NCBI RefSeq assembly: GCF_907164915.1
Contig: NC_061867.1
Span: forward strand, 31,059,751-31,123,750
Length of the DNA: 64,000 nucleotides
Direction of reading: 5' to 3'
From: Impatiens glandulifera
Lineage: Eukaryota > Streptophyta > Magnoliopsida > Ericales > Balsaminaceae
Shown: piece after piece, positions 12,518 through 24,480 of the stretch
How positions within the stretch are numbered: the first letter of the stretch is position 1
Layout: the number at the start of each line of letters is the position of its first letter
The notes under the pieces: model-generated
What the model saw: only the letters and a program-made list of their open reading frames with translations
What the model was told of the DNA's origin: nothing
Database searches by the model: none
Translations under genes and position numbers: made by a program

Positions 12518-13586
12518 ATACTATTAATCTTAAAAATTCATTTTTCCTCTCAACATATTATATATAATATATATACTATAATTTTTTTATCCCTTCATAT
12601 AATATATAAAATATATACTAACATTTTTTTAATTATTATTATATATAATATATTAACATTTTTTATCTCTTTTAATATTGTATATAATATATTAACAATT
12701 TTTTTCTCCTTCGATATTATATAATATTATATACTAATTATTATATATTTATTTACGCTTTTTTTCTATCATTAATCCAACCATAATATAAATTGAAAAT
12801 CATTTTATATAAACCCTGATATAAATTGAAAATCATTATATATAATAATGTTTTTATATTTATCCAACCTTTAATATAATTTCGCTTATATATATAATAT
12901 TAGTGTTTTTCTATATTCATCATATAAGCATTAGTTTCTTATCATACATAAGGAAATCAAAGTTATCTATAGTAGAAGTAAAAATAGATAGATTTTAATT
13001 AGCTGTAAGCTTGTGAATTAATGAGAGAAATATTGTAGATGAAAGATAATATAAAAAATGGAATCAACCTATTATCAACGAGTGAAAGAAATAGTAAGGA
13101 CGAAAAAAGAAAAAAAAGATGAAATGATGAAAAAGAATAAGAAGATAAGAATAAGATGAAATGCTTGAAGAAGAAGATGAAATACTTGAAGAAGAAGATG
13201 AAATGGCGATGAAGAAGAAATTGTGAAGACGGAAGAGAGAAGAAAAAAAAGAAAAAAGAAAATGAAAAGTTATGTAGATTGAAATTAGGGTTTTGCTTTA
13301 GATAATATAATATAATAATATGGATTGGGCCTATTATATATTATATGAGCTTTGGAAAGAGAGGAGGAAAGAGAAAAAATATTATTTTAAAATTTAATAT
13401 TAAAAATAAATAAAAAATATATTATATTATCAGGCTCAAAAAGCTCGACAAGCCATCGAGCAAGCATTATATGAGCTCGAGTTCGGCTCGAATATTAAAC
13501 GAGCCGGCTCGAGCTCGGCTCGAACTCGATTAAAGTCAAGCTCAAATCGAGCTTTGACCGAGCGACTTGACTCATTTACAGCCCTA
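11733..13586. mobile_element. Non-autonomous hAT-like element 1 with GAGCTCGA arrays
   Basis: Ends are TAGGGCTGCAAA...TTTACAGCCCTA, short inverted repeats of hAT type. The flanks give an 8-bp duplication CATTTAGT (11725-11732) / CATTTAGC (13587-13594), and other LBD copies (e.g. 45270, 21950) show the uninterrupted site. Both subterminal regions (about 11745-12000 and 13430-13570) are packed with GAGCTCGA/CTCGAGTTCGA words in opposite orientation, so the ends can fold back extensively. The middle is AT-rich, with a (CAAACT)n run at about 11975-12060 and (TA)n at 12483-12511. No transposase is visible. Confidence 0.82.
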
Positions 13587-13594
13587 CATTTAGC

Positions 13595-14330
13595 AAATAA
13601 TTATTACTGTTCATAACTATGGTAATTTGTTTTCTTTTCCGTACTTTGTTTATTGAATAACCCTACTAAGAAAATTCTATCTTTATTTATTATTTATCTA
13701 AATTTGGAAATTTCATATATTTTGATTCTTCTATGCCATTTATAAATTAAAACTTAGTGTTTTGAAAAGTTGTATCTATATATTTTTGAAGCTTTGTTCC
13801 TTCCTTTGACAATGGTAGATTCCATCCTTACCTTTGGAGAGTCCTAGGTTCACCAATGCTCATTCATTGGTAATTTAGAACAATGACTTTTGAATAGTTT
13901 CGTGTGTCTTTGGAATTGGTGACCCATAAACATTCAAATGAATTCAAACAATCCAAATGTGTAATCCACCCAACTAGAACTTTAAAACATATAATTTGAT
14001 ATAAATGGATTTTTTATTCAATTATACCAACCGGTCTTTTTCACGATTTTTGTTTATTAAGAAGGTTTGTTTAAAATTGGTACTACGCTAGTATATTTTT
14101 TTGTATGATTTTGTTTAGTTGTTAAAAAAAATCGTTTAAAACATGTTAAAATATGATAAGTTAGAATATCCAAACTCTTTTTCAAATACACCAACTTGTT
14201 TCTTTTACTTTTTGTTTAGTAAGGTTTATTTGAAATTGGTACAATATTAGTAATTTTTTACATTATTTTATTGAAGTAGTTGATCGAAATTAGTTTTAAA
14301 TATGTTAAATATTAATTATTAGATATGGTA
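13595..14330. repeat. 3' flank of LBD A, shared with LBD D
   Basis: Non-coding. It matches 45270-45890 ('ccgtactttgtttattgaataa', 'ttttcacgatttttgttta'). It contains AT-rich runs but no gene. Confidence 0.7.
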
Positions 14331-17300
14331 AGCAATAAAAATCAACACTCCAATTTATAATATTAAAATAATTATTTTGAATTATTTTAAAATAAAAAAT
14401 TAAAATATTTAACCTCATAACCAAAAACTAATTTAAAATAGTTAATTATAATTAATTAATGTATTAATTAATTCATGGTTAAGACAAAAATAAAAAAAAA
14501 TAAAATTATTTGAGATAGATGTTATACTCATATTATATAAAATAATTTTAAAAAAAATTAAAGGAGAAAAATAAATAATTAAATGGAATTTCGTATCCAA
14601 TTCACCTAAAAGAATTATTTATTTAAATTCTAAAAATATTAAAAATAAATAAAACAAATTGGTAATTAAAATATTTTCTATATTTATTTTAATATTTTGT
14701 GTATTTGAAAAGATTAAAATTAAAGTCAAAAGGGTGAAAGAAAACACAATTTCAAACAAACCCTTAAGGTTTTAAAATAAAAATAAATGTGTGATCTTAT
14801 GTGGCCGAAACCAAGAAAATTGGTTGCAGCGCATCAGGACCATCAGATCAGCGTTGAATTTTCGTTCAGCGCCCAGGAATGCTTCTCGTAGCCGGTTGTA
14901 TCCGAGGAGAAGCGCACACGCGAAGCACTGTAATAACTAAGATGTTAGCACTGTTATCTTAAACGCTAACGGAACGCTCAAATGCTAATGTACCTCCAAC
15001 AAAATGTCAGGACACACATGGAACGACGTCGTTTTGGCCTTTGATCTTCTTCATCATCACGACGTCGTGAATATAAGCTTCAAGATTCGTGTTGATCTTG
15101 GATTTTTAGAACTCGGCCATTGGTCCACAAAATGAGGTGATTCAAATCTCGGAATGATCACCCTACGATGGTGATCATCCCCCTACAAGAATAGGCTTTG
15201 TCACGGCCTATTCCAGCGACTACAAACCAAGAATAGTCAAACGTCATTAATGACTTTTTGCAAATTTAGGTCACTATGCTTCCCCAATTAACCTAGGATG
15301 AATATAAATATCCTCCTCAAGTCATTCCAAAGTTAACCTACCAACACACAACCCTTAAATCGCAAAAAACATCAAAATCTTCCATTAAAGCTTCAAAGTG
15401 TCGAATTTTTCGAATTTTTCATTTAAGGCCTTAAAGCTTGAATATGTTTATCCAAGAAGCTTTTATAAGGATCAATGAGTGTTCTTCAATCCTTGGTAAG
15501 CTTCCAATCACCATTTAATTCATATTTACAGTTTGAATTTGAAATTTTTATATTTCAAATTAGAGAAGCTTGCATGCTTGTTGTTCATGTGATTTTATGT
15601 TTGAATATTGATCCTATGATCATTTAGAAATTATCTAGGTAGAATATAATCGATAAAAATCAAAAAATTCGAATTTGAATTTCCAAAATCAAAAAACGGG
15701 TGTGCTGTTCTTGGGTTATTTCTGTTAAATTACAGCCTAGAAAACTTCCCAACATTATTGTAAACATGTTGGGCAAGTATTTTGATCATGTTGGATCCAT
15801 CCCAATAATGTTTGATCAAAACCAATAATTTAAAATAAAATGAAATTTTTTATGTTCTTGAATTAGTAAAAACGAACATACAATGTTCTTGTATTAGTAC
15901 CAATTAAGTATATGTGATATACGAAAGCTATTGGATAGTTCATTTCATTTCAAAACAACTTTAAAATTAAAAACCCAAATTTTGATCACAAATTGTTTTG
16001 AACAAATTGATCATTATCTAGGTCGATTGATACCTTGAGATGATAATCAATGTGTTCCTGGGAGCTTTGTGAAGCTACCCAAGCTCTTGGATCAAATAAT
16101 CAGATCTAAAAAAACTAATTTAAAAAATGAGTTCTTGTGTTCTTGAGGAACGAGGCCCGTGAGCCTAGAACCGAGAGAACTGAGCGAGAATCTTCGGTCC
16201 GGACCTAGACCAAAGACCGAGAAAATTGACCTAGGATCGATGTTCTTGAGTTAGGACCAAATTATATGATTGATGTTCTTGAGTTAAGACCGAGACATAT
16301 GACCGATGTTCTCGAGTTATGACCGAGATCTGGATCCGAGAATTCTAACCTTAAGACAAAGCATCTTAAACCCTATGACTGAGTTTCCTAGACCTATGAA
16401 TGAGAGTTCTAACATTGGGACCGAGACTTCCAAACCTTAGGACCGAGCATTCTAAACCCTAGGACTGAGTTTCCTATACATAGGACCGAGGGTTATAACC
16501 CTAGGAAACGAGCCTCCTAGACCTAGGACCAAGAGTTCTAACCTTGTAACCAAGACTCCTAAACCCTAGGACCGAGTTTCCTAAACTCTAAGATCGAGTT
16601 TCTTAGACATAGGACCAAGACTTCTAGACCTTAGGACTGAGTATCCCTACACTTCGACCGAGAAACCTATCCCTAGGCTAGTCCAAGACTGATATGTTTT
16701 TACTTCTAGACCGATAAATCCCATCCAAGGATCGAGTCCTTAGTACTTTGACCGAGGGACTCCGGTACTCAGACCGTGAGCTCCCGAGCCCAAATCGAGG
16801 GTCTCTAGACCCTGACCGATAAAATCGAACCCAAACCCTAGGATTATTGTCCTAAGGCCTGTTTAGTTATACTTTACAAAATCCAAAATTATTTTTTGTA
16901 ATTTTAGGACCCAAATACATTTTTCAATAATTCTGAGAGATCGAAAAATAATTTCAAAATATTTTCGGTATCTCTCTTAAACAAATATTTTAACCAAGGC
17001 TTCGATTAGTGTTTATTTCTAAACCCTAACATCCTTTAAAATTATTGATATTCTTCAAGTATAATCCTCCTTAGCGATCATCCGCAACAAGTACCAACAT
17101 TTTAATATTATTGTTTCAATATTTCAAATTATTCTAAAACTTATAAGCATGAGTAGAACCGGAAGAATAATCGGTTAACAACTCAACGTTATACAACCGA
17201 CTTTCAAAAAGTCAAGTTTATAAATTAGAGACCGTCCTTTAACAGGTACGCAGGACATAATGCGAAAGCTTTTTCCTATGTATCACCAAACTTCGAACCA

Positions 17301-17370
17301 AACGAAAATCTGGTGCAAAATACGTTTTTACACGTACACCATTTTTATAAAATCAAGTGGCGACTCTGTT
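14331..17370 (+). repeat. Beta segment, copy 1 (LTR-like, possible solo LTR of a Ty3/gypsy element)
   Basis: Long non-coding repeat also present at 18.5-20.65 kb (partial), 45.9-47.87 kb (internally deleted) and 48.74-49.38 kb (partial). The end near 17220-17365 has 'cgcaggacataatgcg', 'tatcaccaaacttcgaacc' and 'aagtggcgactctg'. This wording is typical of the LTR end and PBS neighbourhood of Tat/Ogre-type gypsy elements. I cannot fix exact LTR borders or a TSD. Block II lacks the equivalent of about 14750-15950. Confidence 0.45.
16150..16850 (+). repeat. 'ctaggaccgag' minisatellite
   Basis: A degenerate 20-30 bp phrase such as 'ccgagagttctaaccctagga' or 'gaccgagactcctaaaccct' repeats about 25 times. 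The core GACCGAG is repeatedly preserved while the flanks vary. Related arrays are at 20385-20650 and 46655-47290. Confidence 0.85.
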
Positions 17371-18480
17371 TTCAAATAAATAATGTTTTTTAAAATTAAT
17401 TATTTTTAATTGATTTAAACCGGATTTCATAAAAATAAAATCGTAATTTGATTTATAAAAAATCCCTATATTATTAAAATTTGAATAAAATTAATAATTT
17501 TTATAATTAATTTTAAGTTGCCAAGTGTTATTTTATAACGATGTCTGACACGCAAATCATAGTTGTAATCATCGAACCTCTCGTCACTATGGGCTTGCAT
17601 GTGCAATGTTGCGCTCACGCACGCGTCAATGCCTGTTGCGGGATAATTCCAGGGTTACAAATATATAAGATATATATCCAAACAATTATCAAACTCACAA
17701 ATAATACATATATTTGTAAACAATTATCAAACTCACAAATAATACATCAAATAAGTTAGATATATGGTTGAATGTAGAATTTGGATTGAGTAGATTATGT
17801 ATCATTATGGAACCAATTAATGAAGGGTTGTCTATATCGGATTGTTACGAGGAGGATTATTCCATAGTCACGACGTGGATGACTCAAAGTTATTAGAAAT
17901 CAATAATGATCCATTATTTCAATGCGGAACTATCAATTAAAAGGGGAAACCAATTTTAATGACTTAGATAAAACTTATCCCTAAAACACACCAATTTTAG
18001 GCCCAACATAAAAATAAAGTACAACCCATTCTCAAACTATAATTTTCTATAAAATATAATAATAATTTATAAGTATTTAGTTGCATATACTTAATTCATG
18101 TGAATTTTCTTCTATTATTACCAATTTAGACGAAAAGTACATTTTATAAAAAAAAATTATATTAATACAGTCCGAAATTACGGGCCCAGACACTATTAAG
18201 ATAATCCTCAATCAAGTCATATCAAAGACTAAAATGAAAATTTTACCAGGTTTCTTTTTTCTTTTTAAATTATAAAAATAAAATTAGCCGTTTACTAGAT
18301 TCTTAGATCAATTATTTGCTTGGCAGGTTTGAGTTTATGGATTAGATCATCTCATGAGATTTTTAAAAACATAAGGCCCATTGTTGCTTAAGAAGCTTAA
18401 TTCATCATTTTGCCACAAATCCTAAAAACTTAGGATTAGTTTATTTAACTCTCAGTTTATTTGGGTGTTATAGTAATTTT
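17371..18480 (+). repeat. Gamma spacer, copy 1
   Basis: Non-coding segment repeated at 47880-48730 and in part at 57960-59230. It contains a GC-richer patch (17575-17645, 'gcgctcacgcacgcgtcaatgc'), 'ggttacaaatatataaga', and the phrase 'aaaacataaggcccattgttgc' near 18367. This phrase is the empty site of the Helitron at 61646-62876. Open frames here show no homology or codon bias. Confidence 0.7.
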
Positions 18481-20650
18481 ATAAGTCTAAGGCCTTGTTT
18501 GATTTTGAGTTTAGTTCTAAACAAATATCATCTTTCTCTTATCATTTTTGTAAGCACTAAAAATCAACATTTCAATTTATAATATTAAAATAATTGTTTT
18601 GAATTATTTTTAAATAAATAAGATCAAAATAATTAACCCAATGGCCAAAAACATATTTAAAACAATTATTTATGATTAATTATTGTGCTAATTAATCAAA
18701 TTAATTAAGAGTTAAGATCAAAATTAAAAAATAAAATTATTTGAGGTAAATATTGTACGCATATTATCTCAAAATAATTTTAGAAAAATTAAAGAATAAA
18801 ATTAAATATTTTTGATGAATTATTGTATCCCTTTATCTAAAAGAATTATTTATTTAAATCCTAAAAATATATATAACATAAATTGGTAAAATATTCGTCA
18901 TATTTATTTTAATATTTTGTGAATTTAAAAAAATCAAAATTAAAGCTAAAATGGTGAAAGAAAAATCAACTTCAAATAAACCTTTAAGGATTTAATAAAA
19001 AAAATATGTAATCTTATGTGGCAAAACTACAAATATAGTTGAAATGCACGACCATCAAATTAGCGCTGAATTTTTATCCAACGCCCAGGAACACTTCGCG
19101 TAGCCGGTTGTGACTAAGGAGAAGCGTGCACATAAGGTAGAGGATTGGTTCATGCCCGTTAGCTAAAGCGCTAATGGAACACCATATGCCGACGGAACGC
19201 CAATAGACCGCTGACGGAACGCGGCCTAGCCTCGAAACTACGTTGTTTCCTCTCGCGACCATCTTCTCCAACGCGACGCCAGAGTGGATAAGAGCTCTCC
19301 CCTTTGATCTTCAAGTCAAAGTGGAACTCCTTCGTTAGTTTACCAAATTGATTGATTCAAAGCTTGAAATGATCACCATATGATGGTGATCATTTCCCCT
19401 ACAAGAGTAAGCTTTGTCACTGCCTATTCCGACGACTACAAGCCAAGACCAATCAAAAGCCATAACTTTTGGTTTATTCAGCTCACTTGGCTTCTCCAAC
19501 CAACATTGGGCAGCTATAAATAACTCTCATGGATCATTCTGAAGTTAATGAACCAACACACAACCCCCATATTTAAAAAAAATCAAAATCAGCCATTAAA
19601 CTTGAGGCTTTCGATTATTTTGAATTTTCTATTTGAGACCTCAAAGCTTGGATCTGAGCATCCCGAAAGCTTCCTTAAGGATCAAGGAGTGTTCTCCAAT
19701 CTTTGTTAAGGTTCCAATCACCTTCTAATTCACATTTACAATTTGAATTTAATTTTTTTAGTATTTCAAATTACAGAATCTTGTATGTTTGTTGTTAATG
19801 TGATTTTATGGTTGAATATTGATCATATGATCATTTAAAAACTATCTGCATATGATATAATCGATCAATCGATCTAAATAACAAAAACAAAAATTTGAAT
19901 TTCAAAAAAAAAAACGGGTTTGTTTTTCTTGGGTTAATTACGTTGAATCACTGCCCAGAAAGCTTCACAACATGATTGTAAATATGTTGGGAAACTAATA
20001 AGATCATGTTTAATCTATCTCGATAATTTTTGATCAAAATCAAAAATTTCAAACAAAAATAAAATTTTTGAGTTCTTGAATTAGTCAAAACGAACAGTCA
20101 ATGTTCTTGTTTTGGTACCGATCAAGTATATGTGATATAAGGAAATTATTGAATAACTCATTTCACTTTAAAACAACTTTAAAATCAAAAACTCAAATTT
20201 TGATCACAAATTGTTTTGAACAAATTGATCATCATCCAGGTCGATTGATATCTTAAGATTTAAGATGATGATCAACATATTATTGGGAGATTTGTGAAGC
20301 TACATAATCTCTTGGATCAAAGAATCAGAGCTAAAAAAATGAATTTTAAAAATAGGATATTTGTGTTCTTGAGGATCGAGGCTTATTAGCCTAGAACCAA
20401 GAATCCTTAGTCCGGACCGAGATAATTGACCTAGTACCGAGACCTATGACCGACTTCTTTAGTTAAGACCGAGACATAGGACTGATGGTCTTCAGTTAGG
20501 ACTGAGACCTAGAGCCAATGTTATTGAATTATGACCGAGAGTTCTAACATTGAGACTGAGACTCCCAAACCTTAAGACCGAGAGTTCTAACCCTATGATC
20601 GAGACTCATAGATTTAGGACCAAAATATCTAACATTGGGATCGATACTCC
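18481..20650 (+). repeat. Beta segment, copy 2 (truncated in the minisatellite)
   Basis: Parallels 14331-16650: 'catatgatggtgatcat' near 19377 against 15165, 'gcgtagccggttgt' near 19098 against 14888, and the GACCGAG array at 20385-20650. It ends abruptly inside the array. Confidence 0.75.
20385..20650 (+). repeat. 'ctaggaccgag' minisatellite, second array
   Basis: Shorter array of the same GACCGAG-cored units as at 16150-16850, cut off near 20650. Confidence 0.8.
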
Positions 20651-21440
20651 CACCCCTAGATAAATTCACAATAGTATGGAAAATTGGATATATTTTTAAT
20701 TCATATATAACTAAGAACAAATCTCATCTATATTCTATATTATATCTTTCATTTTCGAAAACTTAGACTTGTATCATAACACAAATATCTATTTAGTCGA
20801 ATATGGTATAAGATGTGTCTTTCGCTGAGCATAAGTTATAAAACTTTTCGACATGTAAAAAATTATATATGGGTAGATGCATTCTAGCTATTTGAAAAGA
20901 AAATAAAACAGGATCCATGGATGTCTGAAATGAATTAAGGCAGCTTGGAAGAAAATGGATTTCTTGGAATTTTGAATCTCGAATAGTATTTCCCTGAAAA
21001 TATATGTTCAACCGACTAATCTATCAAATCCTTTTTGCGGAGTTGATAAATTATACTCCCTCGAGTTGAATCATAATGTCTGACTTCAATTTTGACTCTA
21101 TCTCTCGGTAGTATCCAGATAAAACTATGTTGGATCTTTCTTAAAACATAACCTAGAATTAGATCTTCATTATCTAAGCGAACCCGAAACAACATTTTGT
21201 TCGTTTGGATTTATATCTAACCTAGATTGTGTACTTTTTATATAAAAAAATCTAAAATATCATAAATAATTAATGTTTAATTAGAACAATAATCTCATTT
21301 TTCCTTTTTATATCCATCAACTTTACAAGGAAAGGAACTCGACCACCCTCACCAATCTAACAAAACCAATAAATTGAATCATTTTTCATCCTAAATTTTC
21401 AACCACAAAAAATTCCTTCTCAAGAAAAAAAATATAAAAA
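20651..21440. other. AT-rich DNA without recognised feature, then LBD B upstream region
   Basis: 20650-21230 shows nothing I recognise. 21240-21440 resembles the upstream regions of the other LBD copies ('aatatcataaataattaatg', 'ccaccctcaccaatctaa'). Confidence 0.5.
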
Positions 21441-21921
21441 ATGAGCATCAAGGTCAATTCTTGTGCCCGAATCATTATTGGGCCATGCGGGACTGCATAT
21501 TCTTGCGAAATAGGTGCCTAATTGACTGCATATTTGCTCCTTACATTGATTCCAATGAAGAAACCACCAATTTCGCGTTTGTTCATAATATTTTTCGGAG
21601 CGAGCAACATTCCAAGCTTCTAATGCATATCCAGATCTAAAAACGAAGCGATGTTATTTTCACTTTGTTGCTCGTCTTTGAGATCCTACCTAAACAAATC
21701 AAAATTGGTGTTGTTACATAGTGTGTTATATATGTTTGGTTGTAGAGAAAAATATTTTTAAAATTGATATGAAATGTTGGTTTTTGTATACTTGTGAAAT
21801 AATTGTTTGCTTAATAATTTAAAAAAAAATTAATTAGATTACTTATCATCTTCATTTCTTGATAGGAATCAACGTGGAAGGAAAAGATCTGCCCCCAAGC
21901 ATGCCACCTGGCACTAATTGA
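21441..21921 (+). pseudogene. LBD copy B, degenerate
   Basis: The ATG context and first codons (MSIKVNSCARIIIGPCG) match the other copies. A short deletion then shifts the frame and the finger is lost (tgcgggactgcatattcttgcg). Recognisable but frameshifted GAS-block sequence follows (ttcgcgtttgttcataatatt..., about 21570-21690). Nearly all of exon 2 is missing. Only its last bases and 3' flank remain (21866-21921, 'ggaatcaacgtggaaggaaaag'), joined to intron-like sequence. It is clearly dead. Confidence 0.8.
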
Positions 21922-22231
21922 ATCACTTTTTATTTTTAATAATATATGTGACATTTAACAAATAATTATTATCATGACTATGTAATTTGTTTTCTTTTCC
22001 GTACTTTGTTTACCGAATAGCTATTAAGCAAATTCAATACTTTATTTATTTATTTATTTATTTATGTTTCTAAATTATAAAATTTCATATATTTTGATTG
22101 TCAATGCTATTGTTATGAATCCATATTAACAGTCAAAACTTTTATACCATCTGAATTGAAAAATATATTATATATGTAGGGTATAATATATGATGATTTA
22201 TTCAAATAATTTAAAATGTATAATTTAATGG

Positions 22232-23505
22232 TAGGACTACAAATGAGTCAAGTTACTCGTGAGCCACTCACGAACCGCTCGGTCAAAGCTCGGCTTGAGC
22301 TTGACTTTGACCGAGCTCGAGCCGAGCTTTAGCCGGCTTATTTAAAATTCGAGTCGAGCTCATATAATGTTTTCTCGATGGCTTGTAGAGCTTTTTCGAG
22401 CCTAAGTATGTAATATATATTTTTTTATTTATTTAATATTAAAACTCAAATAATATATTTTTCTCTCTTTCTCTTCAAAACCCATATGAAGGCCCACAAT
22501 CCATAAGTAAAACCCCAATTTCTAACATATCTACGACTCTTCATCTAACCTAATCTTCTTCATCTAATCGCCTCTTCTTTCATTCTCATCTAACCCAATC
22601 TTCTTCATCTAATCGTCTCTTCTTTCATTCTTCCTTCATTTTCTCTTCCATCTTCACCATTTCTAATCGCCTTTTCTTTCATTCTTCTTTCATTTTCTCT
22701 TCCATCTTCACCATTTCATTCCTCATTCTTTACCGTTCTTTCACTCTTAATCTTTTTTTCATTTATTCTTCACAATTTCTTTAGCCCTTAATATCTTATT
22801 CTTTAGTCTTCACATATTTTTCACTCTTTATCTATTCATTTTTTTTTCGTCTTCACATCGATCTCATTCAGAAGAAGGCTTACATGTATTTAAAATTATT
22901 TTCACTTTTATGATAACTATTATTTTTGCTTTTTATTTAACTTTGATTTTTTTTACCCTTAAGGAAATCCAACAACTAAGAAAGGAAAAAAAATTATTTT
23001 ATTGGTGAACTCAATAATAAGGTAAGTCTTTGTTCTTCTTTTTTATGTATTAAAAGAAATTTATGCTTATAAGTTTAATAAATTATATATAATAAAAGTT
23101 TATTATATATAATATTGAAAGAGATTAAAAAGGATTAATATATTATATATAATAAAAATAATATTAAGATATAATAATTAGTTCAGTATAAAAAGAAAAA
23201 AAATGGTTAATATTATATTTATAATAAAATTGTATTAGTTCGAGTTCGAGTTCGAGTTCGAGTTCGAGTTCGAGTTCGAGTTCGAGTTCGAGTTCGAATT
23301 CGAGCTCGAGTTTGAGCTTGAAAATTAAATTTTTGTTCAAACATTCGAATTGAGTCTAGCTTGTAGGTAATATAGTCGAGTCGAACTCGAGCTCAAATTT
23401 ATAAGCTCGTTCGAGCTCGAGTTCGAGTCGAGCTAATAAATACTTAATCGAGTCGAGCTCGAGCTTCAGCAAGTTTGAGCTCGACTCGGCTCATTTGCAG
23501 CCCTA
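22232..23505. mobile_element. Non-autonomous hAT-like element 2 with GAGCTCGA arrays
   Basis: Ends are TAGGACTACAAATGAGTC...GGCTCATTTGCAGCCCTA with 8-bp duplication TTTAATGG (22224-22231) / TTTAATGA (23506-23513). It has the same subterminal CGAGCTCGA words as element 1, including a pure (GAGTTC)n run at about 23239-23297. The interior is a pyrimidine-rich tract (tcttcatctaatcg repeats, 22540-22860) unlike element 1. It is duplicated in block II as 51084-52350. Confidence 0.82.
23239..23297. repeat. (GAGTTC)n hexamer repeat
   Basis: About ten perfect GAGTTC units in the right subterminal region of hAT-like element 2. The block II copy has only about three, so the array expanded or contracted after duplication. 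Confidence 0.9.
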
Positions 23506-24019
23506 TTTAATGATTAATCAATTCTTATGATTAATGTATATTTTTTCAAATTTACCAATTAGATTTTGTACGATTTTTTTATAAAATGATTGGTTTGAAA
23601 TTAGTATCATATTAGTGTTTTTTTACTTAATTTTGTTTAATTAATATTTTAAAATTACTTTAAAACATTTTAAATATGAATTATTAGATATATGAAATAA
23701 GATATTAAGATAATTATGAAATACATCCAATATATAGAATAAGGAGTTGAATTTTAAAATTTTGAATTAGTTATAGAGAACCATTAAGTTGACTTTTGAG
23801 AACCCAACAAATAATTGGGTTACGGGACACTCATTTTTTACCAAACCCAAAATTCTAGGCCTAAAATAAACTAAAGTCCAAAAATCATTTTTATTCTTTG
23901 TTTCGTCTTTTTCTATGGACCTTAATCCATTTAATAAAATATAATATAACTTAGACTACATGAGATTTACACTATTATTATCAACTAGCATGTAGTTGGA
24001 ACATTTACACGAGTAATAT

Positions 24020-24480
24020 ATAAAAAATCGTGAAAAAAAAATTACGTTAAGAATGTGATATTATTTTTAATTTTATTTTTAACTGTATTAAATTTATGAA
24101 TGGGTCAACCCACAATCTGACCCAAATATTCATTTATTCTCATATATATATCTAAATTAATCATAACTCTTGACTCGACAATCTGAATACTTTAAAAATT
24201 AAGCATTATATATATATATATATAGCTAGTTACAAAGTTAAACTTATATTGTTAAAATGTTTCGCGTTTATCAAATTTGATGTTAAATTAAAAATATATA
24301 ATCTTATTAGCCCTAATTGGTTAAAGGATTGTACTTATTTTATTATTTTGTTATTTTGTTATGTTGCAAGTTAAAATATACATATAACATATTTAATTTA
24401 ATTTTTAAACGTTTTAAGTTTATAAGCGAATTAACCCACAATTCGACTCAAATATATATAGGGATGGACAACCTTTTGAG
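24020..24480. repeat. Helitron-related / tRNA-like repeat, copies in block I
   Basis: Shares the phrases 'gggtcaacccacaatctgacccaaatat', 'aaaaattaagcat', '(ta)n' and 'cgcgtttatcaaatttgatgtt' with the tandem units inside the Helitron at 61646-62876. A box-A-like 'tagccctaattggttaaag' (about 24310) is followed by a decayed box B ('gcaagttaaaat'). Two partial units are present. Confidence 0.6.
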
